This document shows, in pieces, positions 30,452 to 39,929 of a stretch of DNA of 64,000 nt. The number at the start of each line of letters is the position of its first letter. Position 1 is the stretch's first letter. The stretch is from Enterobacter sp. R4-368. GTDB taxonomy: Bacteria > Pseudomonadota > Gammaproteobacteria > Enterobacterales > Enterobacteriaceae. Below the pieces are notes generated by a model. It was not told where the DNA came from. It worked only from the letters and a program-made list of their open reading frames with translations, and ran no database searches. Both the position numbers and the translations under genes were made by a program. The DNA lies in contig NC_021500.1 of assembly GCF_000410515.1 (NCBI RefSeq), forward strand, positions 1,116,001 through 1,180,000, read 5' to 3'.

Positions 30452-31207
30452 CTACGCTTTGACAATCGCAATACCACGCTGGGCAAACGGCTCCAGTGTG
30501 TGCTCATCGGTTTGCGCATCGACCACCAGCGTATTGATAAGTCCGATATCACCGATCACCCACGGTGAAGCGGTGTTTAATTTTTCCGGAGAGGCCAGCA
30601 CCACCGTCTCCGCCGCCCTTCGCGCCATGGCATGCTTGATACGCGACTCTTCGAAATCACCGGTGCTTAAACCCGCTTCAACATGCACGCCGGTCACCCC
30701 CATAAAAAAGAGATCGGTGCGCACGCGAGCAATCCCCTCCAGCGCCGCCGCGCCGACATTAACGATAGAGTGTTTATAAAGCTGGCCGCCAATCATCACC
30801 ACGTTAATCAACGGATGTTGTGCCAGCCCGACAGCGATACTCGGGCTGTGGGTGACAACCGTAATGCGCAAGTCTTCCGGGAAAAAACGGATTAACTCAC
30901 TGGTAGTGGTGCCGCCATCGATCATCACCACCTGCCCGGGGGATACCAGCTCTGCCCCTTTCTGCGCGATCCGCCGCTTGGCATCCGATTGCAATGTTTG
31001 TCGCTCGGAAAAGGTGACCACCGCCGCCGATGCCGGTAACGCACCGCCGTGCACCCGCTGCAAGCGCCCTTCCGCCGCCAGTTCGCGTAAATCGCGGCGC
31101 ACCGTATCTTCTGATATGCCGAACTGCTCACTGAGATTTTTTGACAGCACCTGTCCCTCTTCAGCGAGGCGGGCAAGGATCAGTTGTTTGCGTTGTGAGG
31201 TCAACAT
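30452..31207 (-). CDS. DeoR/GlpR-family transcriptional regulator
   Basis: 251 residues. The N-terminal DeoR helix-turn-helix is clear (LSKNLSEQFGISEDTVRRDLRELAAEG cut here to its core, SEDTVRRDLREL, near residues 32-43). The C-terminal sugar-phosphate sensor domain has the conserved DGGTTTSEL, VTHSPSIA and FMGVTGVHVEAGLST segments. AGGAG precedes its ATG. It is divergent from the Nudix hydrolase gene, and the 83-bp gap holds TGCACGAAA repeats that look like its operator. K-12 has no equivalent at this place. The effector is not predictable beyond a phosphorylated sugar. Confidence 0.9.
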   Translation of the reverse strand: MLTSQRKQLILARLAEEGQVLSKNLSEQFGISEDTVRRDLRELAAEGRLQRVHGGALPASAAVVTFSERQTLQSDAKRRIAQKGAELVSPGQVVMIDGGTTTSELIRFFPEDLRITVVTHSPSIAVGLAQHPLINVVMIGGQLYKHSIVNVGAAALEGIARVRTDLFFMGVTGVHVEAGLSTGDFEESRIKHAMARRAAETVVLASPEKLNTASPWVIGDIGLINTLVVDAQTDEHTLEPFAQRGIAIVKA

Positions 31208-31221
31208 GAGGTGCTCCTGAT

Positions 31222-31257
31222 TGCACGAAATATCTTGTTAATGCACGAAAGTGCACG
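31222..31257. promoter_or_regulatory. TGCACGAAA repeats, candidate operator
   Basis: TGCACGAAA occurs at 31222-31230 and 31242-31250, 20 bp apart. The second continues into GTGCA, making the palindrome TGCAC-GAAA-GTGCA (31242-31255). The repeats sit between the divergent DeoR-type regulator and the Nudix gene. Confidence 0.55.
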
Positions 31258-31290
31258 TTAAGATGCGATCTTACGTCCTGAGGAGCGAAT

Positions 31291-31875
31291 ATGCCATCTG
31301 AAAATGCACAAATACGCATTATTGCGACCAAACCCTTATCCGAAGACTGGGGCAAACTGACGAAGTACACCTTTGACTTTCGTCGCAGAGACGGCGAATG
31401 GCAGCGCCAGAGCCGCGAAGTTTACGATCGCGGCAATGGCGCGGTGATCCTGCTGTATAACCTGAGCAAACGCAGCGTGATCCTCACCCGGCAGTTTCGC
31501 TTGCCGCTATTCGTTAACCAGCACAGCGGCTTTTTACTGGAAGCGGCAGCCGGCTTACTGGATGAGCTTGCCGCAGAAGAGCGCATAAAACAGGAAGCAG
31601 AAGAGGAGACCGGTTACCGCCTTGAGCAGGTGCAAAAAGTGTTTGAAGCGTGGATGAGCCCCGGTTCAGTCAGCGAAAAATTGCACTTTTTTATCGCCGA
31701 ATATGATGACAGCCGGCGCATCAGCAATGGCGGCGGTTTAGCAGATGAAGGCGAGGATATCGAAGTGGTGGAGATGGATTTTAGCGCCGCACTGGCGGCT
31801 ATCCGCAGCGGAGAGATTGCCGACGGCAAAACCATTATGTTGTTACAGCACCTGGCGCTGGAAGGCATTTTGTAA
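31291..31875 (+). CDS. NudK-like Nudix hydrolase (GDP-mannose pyrophosphatase family)
   Basis: 194 residues, similar throughout to K-12 NudK, which splits GDP-mannose into mannose-1-P and GMP. Shared parts include REVYDRGNGAVILLYN, the Nudix box starting AGLLDE and ending EAEEETGY, and MSPGSVSEKLHFFIAEY. In the box the first conserved Glu is replaced by Ala while the catalytic EExxEE-like end is kept. AGGAG lies upstream of its ATG. It could act on GDP-mannose or a related nucleotide sugar, which would connect it with colanic acid metabolism nearby; that link is inference. Confidence 0.85.
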   Translation: MPSENAQIRIIATKPLSEDWGKLTKYTFDFRRRDGEWQRQSREVYDRGNGAVILLYNLSKRSVILTRQFRLPLFVNQHSGFLLEAAAGLLDELAAEERIKQEAEEETGYRLEQVQKVFEAWMSPGSVSEKLHFFIAEYDDSRRISNGGGLADEGEDIEVVEMDFSAALAAIRSGEIADGKTIMLLQHLALEGIL

Positions 31876-31883
31876 ATTGCGTT

Positions 31884-31909
31884 GCCGGGTGGCGCAGTGT
31901 CCACCCGGC
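31884..31909. repeat. palindrome between Nudix gene and asmA
   Basis: GCCGGGTGG (31884-31892) pairs exactly with CCACCCGGC (31901-31909). It lies between convergent genes with no strong U-tract, and looks like a REP-type or bidirectional mRNA-end hairpin. Confidence 0.55.
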
Positions 31910-31921
31910 ACGCTGGCTCGC

Positions 31922-33772
31922 TTACATCTTCTCAAGCAGTTTTTTCACATCTTTGCCGCTCTGGCGCTCTTTATTGCGATCCGCCCAGTCATTTAACCGG
32001 CGTTTCGCTTCATCCTGCAGATGTTTACGCAGCAGTTGATCCACTTGCAGGCTGTAGTTGAGCGTCTGCCATTTACCGTATACGCGCAGTGGAACTGGGG
32101 TATTTTTCAGGAAATCGATAAGCTCGCTCTCCCCTTTCCAGCCTTCCATCACGCGCACTTCAAAGCGCGTATCCGCCTGCTCTTTCACCAGATCCATCTC
32201 GCCTTCGCCGGTCAAAGAAAGCAGCGCTGAACTACCCTGCATATCACTGAATTTCATCTGACCTTTATCCAGCGATACATCGCTGGTGAAGCTATCAAGG
32301 CGCGTGGCGTTATCGTAGTTTTCCTGCGACTGCACATCGCTGCTGCGCGCCACGGCCTGTTGCACCAGTTGCTGGAAGTTGAGCCCTTCCATACGGCTGT
32401 TTTTCAAATCAACATGCGCCTCGCCCTGCCAGTGGCGGCGGAAATTCTCGGCGTCGATACGCGGCCCGGAAAAATCGCCCGCCATGCTCAGGCTGCCGGT
32501 CAGGGCAATCGGGTAATTAAAGGCTTTCAGGATGGTGCCGATTTCCACGTTATCCAGTTTTGGCTGGAAGGTCGCGAGCGATCCCTCACCGCGCACATCC
32601 AGCTCGCCAGGTAACGAGATCTGCCCGTTGCCCATTTTGCCTTGCAGGGTAGGAATCGACAGCAAACCGGCATTATTGTTGAATTGTCCGACCACATCCG
32701 CAAACTGCATACCGCGCCAGCGCACGCTTTTCGCGCTAATGCCAATCTGTGCGGTAAAACTGCGTAACCCTTCGTACTGCGGTATATCCAGGCTGGTGGA
32801 GATAACCGGGCGCGGCAGGCGGTTTTGCGCCTGCCCTTGCTGCTGCGGCGAGCCGCTGTTATCGGCGGTCTGCTCCGGCGGTAACAAATTATCAAGATTG
32901 AGGGAGTCAAACTGCAAATCGAGCGCCCACACCGGCAGGTTGCCAAACGTCACGCTGCCGTTACCGGTGAGCGAGGTGTCGTTCGCGCGCAGGCTCAGAT
33001 CGTTGAGCGTCAGGCGCTGCTGAGCACGTTGCCACTGCGCCTGTAAGCGTCCTTCCCCTTCGATGCCCTGCGTCGGGACATCGCCGCCCTGCAATTGCCA
33101 TTTCACGTTATCGATGGCTGCGGTGAGGTTATGCGGATAGTCGCGAGCATCCACTTGCGCGCTGAAAGAGAGGGTTAAATCACGTTGATTGCGGTTAATC
33201 CGCCCGGCGAAATCAAGCTTTGCCTGGTGCAACGAATCCTGCTCCATTTGCAGGCGAATATCGCGCACCGTCAGTTGTTCATCATCATCGTGCTGGAACA
33301 CCAGCACGCTATCAGCCACTTGCAGACTGGCGATGTCCCATGACCAGCCGCGATCCTCTTCCACCTGCGGCAGATTGTTTTCACGCGGTGCCACGGGGGC
33401 GCCTTGTTGCGGCGCAGCGGCGCTTTGCGGCGTTAACTGGATAACCGCGCCTTTCAGCATCACCTGTTTGACATGCAGCTGGTGCGACAGCAACGGCCAC
33501 AGGTTAACGTCAAGGCGCATATTATCGGCGGCGACCACCGGCGTCTGCGCACCGGGAGCGGTTAAGGTCATCCGCCCTGAGAGAATGCTAAGCTGCGGCC
33601 AGACATGCCAGCGCAACGGGCCATCAAGCTGCAATTGGTAACCGCTACGGGCTTCAACCTGACGCACCATATAAGCGCGAAAATCGTTGGGATTGACCAG
33701 TAGCACCAGCGCCGAAAGGCCGGCTACCAGCACGACCAACAGAATCATCAGCGTGGTTAACACTCTTCTCAT
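31922..33772 (-). CDS. asmA: outer-membrane assembly protein AsmA
   Basis: 616 residues, one fewer than K-12 AsmA. A single N-terminal membrane anchor (TTLMILLVVLVAGLSALVLL) is followed by a long periplasmic region of the AsmA/VPS13-like type, thought to help phospholipid passage between the membranes. A low-complexity Q/P/A stretch occurs near residue 120 and another Q-rich one near residue 310. It lies between the Nudix gene and dcd, as asmA-dcd-udk do in K-12. Confidence 0.95.
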   Translation of the reverse strand: MRRVLTTLMILLVVLVAGLSALVLLVNPNDFRAYMVRQVEARSGYQLQLDGPLRWHVWPQLSILSGRMTLTAPGAQTPVVAADNMRLDVNLWPLLSHQLHVKQVMLKGAVIQLTPQSAAAPQQGAPVAPRENNLPQVEEDRGWSWDIASLQVADSVLVFQHDDDEQLTVRDIRLQMEQDSLHQAKLDFAGRINRNQRDLTLSFSAQVDARDYPHNLTAAIDNVKWQLQGGDVPTQGIEGEGRLQAQWQRAQQRLTLNDLSLRANDTSLTGNGSVTFGNLPVWALDLQFDSLNLDNLLPPEQTADNSGSPQQQGQAQNRLPRPVISTSLDIPQYEGLRSFTAQIGISAKSVRWRGMQFADVVGQFNNNAGLLSIPTLQGKMGNGQISLPGELDVRGEGSLATFQPKLDNVEIGTILKAFNYPIALTGSLSMAGDFSGPRIDAENFRRHWQGEAHVDLKNSRMEGLNFQQLVQQAVARSSDVQSQENYDNATRLDSFTSDVSLDKGQMKFSDMQGSSALLSLTGEGEMDLVKEQADTRFEVRVMEGWKGESELIDFLKNTPVPLRVYGKWQTLNYSLQVDQLLRKHLQDEAKRRLNDWADRNKERQSGKDVKKLLEKM

Positions 33773-33797
33773 GGCGTCCTCAGTAGGTCTGCTTCAC

Positions 33798-34379
33798 TCA
33801 GTCTTTATCAATACGGCTGGCGACCGCGCCTTGCTGATCGCGATATTTCGCATCTTCACGGCGGTTATAAGGGCGTTCTGCCGGGCCGGAGAGCGGCTCG
33901 AAACTCAACGCACCAATCAGCATACCCGGGCGCAGCGCCAGCGGCAGTTTGCCTGAATTATAGAACTCCAGCACGATACAGCCTGACCAGCCGGGATCGA
34001 TACGGTGCGCGGTAACATGCACCATCAAACCCAGACGCGCCAGCGAAGAGCGACCGTCCAGCCAGCCGACCAAATCCGCAGGCAGCGTGACGGATTCATA
34101 CGTCACCGCCAGCGCCAGTTCGCCAGGGTGCAGGTAAAAAGCGTCGCCTTCTGCCAGCACAATTTCATCGCTCATCACCCGATCAAGCGCCGCGCTGACT
34201 TCGTGTTTCGGGCCACTGAGATCGATAAACGCCGCCGTGTGCCCACTGAATGTGCGGAATTTGTTGCCCAGGCGGACATCAACCGTCGCACCGTTAATAC
34301 GCTCAACCGGCGGGCGCGGATTAATCGCGAGCCGACCGTCGTTCAACCAGGCTTCAATATCTCGGTCACAAAGACGCAT
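33798..34379 (-). CDS. dcd: dCTP deaminase
   Basis: 193 residues. It deaminates dCTP to dUTP, the main source of dUMP for thymidylate synthesis in enterobacteria. The homotrimeric family's segments are present: [13 protein letters not shown] (nucleotide binding) and [15 protein letters not shown], containing the catalytic glutamate. It lies 25 bp before asmA and downstream of udk, all on the minus strand. Confidence 0.97.
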   Translation of the reverse strand: MRLCDRDIEAWLNDGRLAINPRPPVERINGATVDVRLGNKFRTFSGHTAAFIDLSGPKHEVSAALDRVMSDEIVLAEGDAFYLHPGELALAVTYESVTLPADLVGWLDGRSSLARLGLMVHVTAHRIDPGWSGCIVLEFYNSGKLPLALRPGMLIGALSFEPLSGPAERPYNRREDAKYRDQQGAVASRIDKD

Positions 34380-34465
34380 GGCACATTCTCCTTTTGATGC
34401 GACATACCCCTGAGCGCGCCTCAGGGGCCGGGCAAATTAATACGAACGGTGACAATCTAACATTA

Positions 34466-35107
34466 TTACTCAAAGAATTGGCTGATTTTGGCTTTCAGAA
34501 TATCAATGGCGATGCGGTTTTTACCGCCGCGCGGCACGATAATATCGGCGTACTGTTTGGAGGGTTCAATAAACTGCAGGAACATTGGACGCACGGTTTT
34601 CTGGTATTGCGCCATTACCGAATCCATTGAACGACCACGCTCGTTAACGTCACGTTTGATACGGCGCATCAGGCAGATATCCAGCGGCGTATCGACGAAA
34701 ATCGAGAAGTTCATCGCATCGCGCAGGCGTGAATCGGTCAGCAGCAGGATCCCTTCCAGGATGATGACTTTTTTGGCTTCAATGCGAATAGTTTCTTGCG
34801 TACGGGTATGTTCAACGTAGCTATAAACCGGTAATTCAATGGCTTCGCCGCGTTTAAGCGATTCTAAATGCTGGAATAACAGGCTGTGATCCATCGCGCT
34901 CGGATGGTCATAGTTGGTTTTTACACGTTCTTCCATCGACAGATGGCTTTGATCTTTGTAGTAACTGTCTTCCGGAATAACGCCAATATGTTCATCACCT
35001 ACCTGCTCGCGCAGTTCGCGGTAAAGTGTGCTGGCAATAAGGCTTTTACCTGAAGCGGATGCGCCGGCGATACCGATAATGACGCACTGATGAGACTGAT
35101 CAGTCAT
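34466..35107 (-). CDS. udk: uridine/cytidine kinase
   Basis: 213 residues. It phosphorylates uridine and cytidine with GTP in pyrimidine salvage. The P-loop GASASGKS is at residues 15-22, PEDSYYKDQ supplies the catalytic aspartate, and YDHPSAMDH binds the nucleoside. It is first in the udk-dcd-asmA series. Confidence 0.97.
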   Translation of the reverse strand: MTDQSHQCVIIGIAGASASGKSLIASTLYRELREQVGDEHIGVIPEDSYYKDQSHLSMEERVKTNYDHPSAMDHSLLFQHLESLKRGEAIELPVYSYVEHTRTQETIRIEAKKVIILEGILLLTDSRLRDAMNFSIFVDTPLDICLMRRIKRDVNERGRSMDSVMAQYQKTVRPMFLQFIEPSKQYADIIVPRGGKNRIAIDILKAKISQFFE

Positions 35108-35460
35108 AAATTTAGCGACCTGATAACCTGGATGTAAAGGAAGGGCGACGCCAGAGCGTCAAACGCCGCAATTATAGGGATTTCACCGTCACGATACCAG
35201 TCGAATAGACACGGGATTCAGGTGTGATAAAAAGTCGCCAATTTTTACCCGCGAAACGCATTCTTCGCAAAGCAAACTGCTCAAAAATGGAGCGCGATAC
35301 GCGTTTTATTCATCCACTAAGTAATTAATAACACTATGATGTCAAATTATGAGCGCCCGCCATAGGAATTGTAAATTGTTTGTACTAGCATAATCCAAAT
35401 TTCAAATTTCATTCGTCGGACTCTGTTCCGGACGGCACAGGGCTTGCGGATTAAGCGGTA
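35108..35460. other. udk-dgcE divergent intergenic region
   Basis: About 350 bp without a gene. It must carry the udk promoter leftward and the dgcE promoter rightward. I could not place a convincing -35/-10 pair; the AT-rich stretch around 35340-35410 is the most promoter-like. Confidence 0.5.
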
Positions 35461-38400
35461 ATGAAGAAACAACACCAGCGCGTTTTGGTTACCACACCCT
35501 ATCCTGGACTGCGGCTCCTCAGTTTAGGGTTACTCTCTTTTATTTTTACCCTGTTCTCGCTGGAACTGATCCGCTTTGGTACCATCATTGCCCCGCTCTG
35601 GTTTCCCACCGCGATCATGACTGTGGCATTTTACCGCCACGCGGGCAAGATGTGGCCCGGCATCGCGTTCACCTGCGCGCTGGGGAATGTTGCCGCCACC
35701 GTGCTGCTTTTTTCCGCCTCTTTTGTCGACCTGCGCTATACCGCCGTGAATGTTGTCGAAGCGGCCATCGGCGCGGTAATGCTGCGTAAATTGCTGCCCT
35801 GGTATAACCCGCTGCAAAATCTGGGCGACTGGATCCGCCTTGCTATTGGTAGCGCGGTGGTTCCGCCGCTGGTTGGCGGGGCGCTAATCTGTTTGCTGGT
35901 ACCGCCAGAAAACGTTTTGCGGACCTTTATTGTCTGGGTGTTGTCAGAATCCATCGGCGCGCTGGCGCTGGTGCCGCTTGGGCTGTTATTCAAACCGCAC
36001 TATTTGCTGCGCCATCGTAAACCGCAATTGCTGCTGGAAACGCTGGCGACGCTTGCCGTTACGCTGACGCTCAGCTGGCTGGCGCTGCACTATTTACCGT
36101 GGCCTTTCACCGCCGTCATTGTGCTGTTGATGTGGAGCGCGGTTCGTCTGCCGCGCATGGAAGCGTTTCTGGTCTTTTTGATCACCGTCATGATGGTGTC
36201 GTTGATCATCGCGCGGGAGCCGAACCTGATTATCGCGCCGAAAAGCAGCGTGATGACCAACGCGCCCTGGCTGCCGTTTTTGATGATCCTGCTGCCGGTT
36301 AACGTTATGACCATGGTGATGTACGCCTTTCGCGCCGAGCGTAAGCACATTACCGAAAGCGAAGAGCGTTTTCGTAACGCCATGGAATATTCCGCCATTG
36401 GTATGGCGTTAGTCGGCACCGATGGGCAGTGGCTGCAGGCCAACAAAGCGCTGTGCCAGTTTCTGGGTTACAGCCAGGATGAACTGCGTTTAATGAACTT
36501 TCAGCAGCTCACCTGGCCGGAAGATTTACACAAAGACCTCGAGCTGCTTGACCAACTGGTGCGCGGCGACATTCCCACCTACTCGCTGGAAAAGCGCTAT
36601 TACACGCGTAATGGCGATCTGGTCTGGGGGCTGCTGGCCGTTTCCGTCGTGCGCCATGCCGACGGCACCCCGCTCTATTTCATTGCCCAGATAGAAGATA
36701 TTAACGATCTGAAGCAGACCGAGTGGGTGAACAAGCGCCTGATGGAGCGCATTACCCTTGCAAATGAAGCAGGTGGTATCGGTATCTGGGAATGGGAGCT
36801 GGAGCCCGACATCATTAGCTGGGATAAACGGATGTTTGAGATGTACGAAGTCCCCGCGCATATGAAACCGACCTGGCATCTGTGGTACGAACGCATTTTG
36901 CCGGAAGATCGCCCGGAAACCGAGCGCGTTATCCGCGATGCGCTGGCCGCCCGCGTCGCCTTCAAACTGGAATTCAGAGTGCCGGTTAAAGAGGGGATTC
37001 GCCATATCCGCACCCTTGCCAACCGCGTACTCAATAAGAACGGCGAAGTTGAGCGGCTGCTCGGCGTCAATATGGACATGACCGAGGTAAAACAGCTGAA
37101 CGATGCGCTGTTCCAGGAAAAAGAGCGACTGCACATTACGCTGGATTCCATCGGCGAAGCGGTGCTGTGTACCGATGTTGATATGAAAGTCACCTTTATG
37201 AATCCGGTGGCGGAAAAAATGAGTGGCTGGCCACAAGAACACGCCATTGGTCAGCCTTTGTTGACAGTGCTGCGTATCACCTTCGGCGATAACGGTCCGG
37301 TGATGGAAAACATTCATAGCGGCGATATGTCGCGTACTGCGATTGAGCAGGATGTGGTGCTGCACTGTCGCACCGGCGGCAGCTTTGATATCCACTATAG
37401 CGTCACGCCGTTAAGCACGCTGGACGGGCAAAATATCGGCTCGGTGCTGGTTATTCAGGATGTCACCGAGTCGCGCAAAATGCTGCGCCAGCTCAGTTAC
37501 AGCGCCTCTCACGATGCTCTCACCCATCTGGCGAACCGCGTCAGTTTTGAAAATCATCTCAAGCGTCTGCTGGTGACAGTGCAGGAGTTCCACCAGCGAC
37601 ACGCGCTGGTGTTTATCGATCTCGACCGCTTTAAGGCCGTGAATGACACCGCCGGGCATGCCGCCGGTGATGCCTTGTTGCGTGAAATTTCTTCGCTGAT
37701 GCTCAGCATGCTGCGATCCACCGATATTCTCGCCCGCCTGGGCGGTGATGAGTTTGGCCTGCTGCTGCCGGACTGTAATGTCGAGAGTGCACGCTATATC
37801 TCCGGGCGGATGATTGAAGCCATCAATGATTACCAGTTTATGTGGGAAGGCCGTTTGCACCGCATCGGTGCCAGCGCAGGGATTACGATTATTGATGAGA
37901 CCAATTACCAGGCCTCAGACGTTATGTCGCAGGCGGATATCGCCTGTTACGCCTCCAAAAACAATGGCCGCGGCATCGTTACCGTCTACGAAGCGCAGCA
38001 AGGGCTGATGCAGCATGAGCGCAGCTTGATGTCGCTGGATGAGCAGTGGCATATGATCAAAGACAACCATTTGCTGATGATTGCACGCGGCGTGGCCTCT
38101 CCGCGTGTGCCGGAGGCCTGCAATTTCTGGCTGCTGTCGCTGCGCCTGTGGACCAGCGAAGGGGAGGTGATGGAGGAGCACGCGTTCCGCTCAGGGTTGT
38201 CGGAACCGGAACTTATCCGCGCACTCGACAGACGGGTGTTTCATGAATTTTTCCGCAACCATGCGACAGCCGTCGCGGGTAAAGGCCTTGGTGTCGCCCT
38301 GCCCCTGTCCGTCGTTGGGCTGGCAAGTCAGTCTTTGGTGACGGAACTACTGCAAATGCTGGAAAGCGGGCCACTGCCGGGGCGTTTGCTGCATCTGATT

Positions 38401-38790
38401 ATTCATGCCGATGCGCTGATGCGTGAAGGCAACACCATTAATGAGAATCTCAAACGCCTGCGCCATGCGGGTTGCCGCATTATTTTCAGCCATATCGGTC
38501 ACGATCTGGAAGTGTTTAACCACCTCACACCGCATATGGCCGACTACCTGTTGCTGGAGCCTGAGTTAGTCACCAATGTCCACGGCAACCTGATGGACGA
38601 GATGATGGTGACCATTATTCAGGGTCACGCGCAGCGACTGGGCGTGAAAAGTATCGCCGGGCCGACTCATCAGCCGCTGATGATGGATACCCTGTCGGGG
38701 ATCGGTATTGATTTGATCTACGGGGATATTATTTCGCAGGCGCAGCCGCTGGATTTGATGCTGAATACCAGTTATTTCGCCATTAACTGA
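35461..38790 (+). CDS. dgcE: diguanylate cyclase DgcE (YegE)
   Basis: 1109 residues. The order is a MASE1 membrane domain (about 8 helices, residues 1-290), three PAS/PAC units (about 300-670), GGDEF, and a degenerate EAL-like domain. GGDEF is exact at residues 761-765, and the inhibitory I-site RSTD lies exactly five residues before it, so cyclase activity with product feedback is expected. The C-terminal part shows WLLSLRLW where an EAL phosphodiesterase would have its EALLRW motif, so hydrolysis is not expected. It makes c-di-GMP for curli/cellulose control in K-12. Confidence 0.96.
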   Translation: MKKQHQRVLVTTPYPGLRLLSLGLLSFIFTLFSLELIRFGTIIAPLWFPTAIMTVAFYRHAGKMWPGIAFTCALGNVAATVLLFSASFVDLRYTAVNVVEAAIGAVMLRKLLPWYNPLQNLGDWIRLAIGSAVVPPLVGGALICLLVPPENVLRTFIVWVLSESIGALALVPLGLLFKPHYLLRHRKPQLLLETLATLAVTLTLSWLALHYLPWPFTAVIVLLMWSAVRLPRMEAFLVFLITVMMVSLIIAREPNLIIAPKSSVMTNAPWLPFLMILLPVNVMTMVMYAFRAERKHITESEERFRNAMEYSAIGMALVGTDGQWLQANKALCQFLGYSQDELRLMNFQQLTWPEDLHKDLELLDQLVRGDIPTYSLEKRYYTRNGDLVWGLLAVSVVRHADGTPLYFIAQIEDINDLKQTEWVNKRLMERITLANEAGGIGIWEWELEPDIISWDKRMFEMYEVPAHMKPTWHLWYERILPEDRPETERVIRDALAARVAFKLEFRVPVKEGIRHIRTLANRVLNKNGEVERLLGVNMDMTEVKQLNDALFQEKERLHITLDSIGEAVLCTDVDMKVTFMNPVAEKMSGWPQEHAIGQPLLTVLRITFGDNGPVMENIHSGDMSRTAIEQDVVLHCRTGGSFDIHYSVTPLSTLDGQNIGSVLVIQDVTESRKMLRQLSYSASHDALTHLANRVSFENHLKRLLVTVQEFHQRHALVFIDLDRFKAVNDTAGHAAGDALLREISSLMLSMLRSTDILARLGGDEFGLLLPDCNVESARYISGRMIEAINDYQFMWEGRLHRIGASAGITIIDETNYQASDVMSQADIACYASKNNGRGIVTVYEAQQGLMQHERSLMSLDEQWHMIKDNHLLMIARGVASPRVPEACNFWLLSLRLWTSEGEVMEEHAFRSGLSEPELIRALDRRVFHEFFRNHATAVAGKGLGVALPLSVVGLASQSLVTELLQMLESGPLPGRLLHLIIHADALMREGNTINENLKRLRHAGCRIIFSHIGHDLEVFNHLTPHMADYLLLEPELVTNVHGNLMDEMMVTIIQGHAQRLGVKSIAGPTHQPLMMDTLSGIGIDLIYGDIISQAQPLDLMLNTSYFAIN

Positions 38791-38931
38791 CAAGAGGTAA
38801 TAAGGCTATTTTACTTGCCATTTTGAAACCGGGCAGTGCTCAAAATCCTCACGTACTACGTGTACGCTCCGGTTTTTCCGCGCTGGCCGGTTCCAAACTT
38901 GCTGCGACAATAACGCCTTATTTTCCTCTTG
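38791..38931. repeat. 141-bp intergenic element bounded by inverted repeats
   Basis: CAAGAGGTAATAAGGC (38791-38806) is mirrored by GCCTTATTTTCCTCTTG (38915-38931) with one mismatch region. The interior has the palindrome CACGTACTACGTG. It begins immediately after the dgcE stop and has no frame worth calling. It resembles a dispersed enterobacterial intergenic repeat; the family name could not be fixed. Confidence 0.55.
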
Positions 38932-38947
38932 TGCGCAATTAACAGCC

Positions 38948-39796
38948 TTATTCCCCTTCCGGCTGCCAGCCATCGGTATACCAGACATGCAACAACGCAT
39001 ATGAGCGCCACGGCTGCCAGCGCGCCGCGTAGCGGCGGATTTGCGCGGGTGTCATCCCGGCAAAACGCTGCTTAATCAGGTAATCATCCGGCAGGAACAC
39101 ATCTTTCGCCTGCCAGCCACGCAGCGCGAAGTAGTTCGCAGTCCAGCGACCGATACCCGGCCAGGTTTGCAGCGCTTTCACCCCTTGTTCCACATCCGCG
39201 GGTGGAGTGAGCGGGAATGTACCGTCGCAGACCGTCTGCGCGAGAAAAATGAGCGACTCCGCGCGTTTTAACGGCATGCCCAGCGCTTTGAGTTCTTCCG
39301 GTTGCGCTTGTGCCAGTTGCTGCGGCGCGGGAAAGCAGATCATTCCCGGCGCTTCTGCCAGCGGTTCACCGAAGCGCTGCGCCACTTTTGCGGTCAGCTT
39401 CGCCGCCATCGCCACGCTCACCAGTTGCCCCAGAATCGCCCGCACCGCCTGTTCAAACGGATCCACGCTGCCCGGCAAACGTAAACCGGGACGCGCCGCA
39501 CCCAGTGAGCCCAGCGCGGTGTTGACGATTTCTGCATCACAATCCAGATCAAACAAACCACGCAGGCGCGCGAGGCAGTATTCAGCCACTGGCACAAGCC
39601 CATCGCTGAGCGTGACCTTCAGCGTCGCGGTGGCTTCGTCAGGCTCGGCGGTGATTAACCCGCGATGCCCGTGATAATGGAATGTGCGCACATAACGCGT
39701 TGCGCTAATCTCCTCAACGCCCGCCACGGCGCGCGCGCGTAAAAAATCGAACATCCACGCCCAGTCATACGGCTTGCGCCAGTGCAGTGTGTACAT
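38948..39796 (-). CDS. alkA: DNA-3-methyladenine glycosylase II
   Basis: 282 residues, the K-12 length. It removes 3-methyladenine and other alkylated bases from DNA. The N-terminal TBP-like domain opens MYTLHWRKPYDWAWM. The helix-hairpin-helix is WPGIGRWTANYFALRG, followed by the catalytic aspartate in DVFLPDDYLIK. It is convergent with dgcE. No ada-type neighbour is seen, though in K-12 the gene is Ada-controlled. Confidence 0.96.
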   Translation of the reverse strand: MYTLHWRKPYDWAWMFDFLRARAVAGVEEISATRYVRTFHYHGHRGLITAEPDEATATLKVTLSDGLVPVAEYCLARLRGLFDLDCDAEIVNTALGSLGAARPGLRLPGSVDPFEQAVRAILGQLVSVAMAAKLTAKVAQRFGEPLAEAPGMICFPAPQQLAQAQPEELKALGMPLKRAESLIFLAQTVCDGTFPLTPPADVEQGVKALQTWPGIGRWTANYFALRGWQAKDVFLPDDYLIKQRFAGMTPAQIRRYAARWQPWRSYALLHVWYTDGWQPEGE

Positions 39797-39929
39797 AGCA
39801 ACTCCTGAATAGTGACGCTAACAGCATAACAAACCGGGGATTTTCCGCCTTGCTTTCATATTCCGGTTGTCGCCCGCCACGCATTCGGCTAAAGTCGCCC
39901 CCCTTCTTCACTGGCATGGGGATAAACAC

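Noticed and set aside
38791..38931. Insertion sequence
   Set aside because: Inverted repeats are present but the element is only 141 bp and has no transposase.
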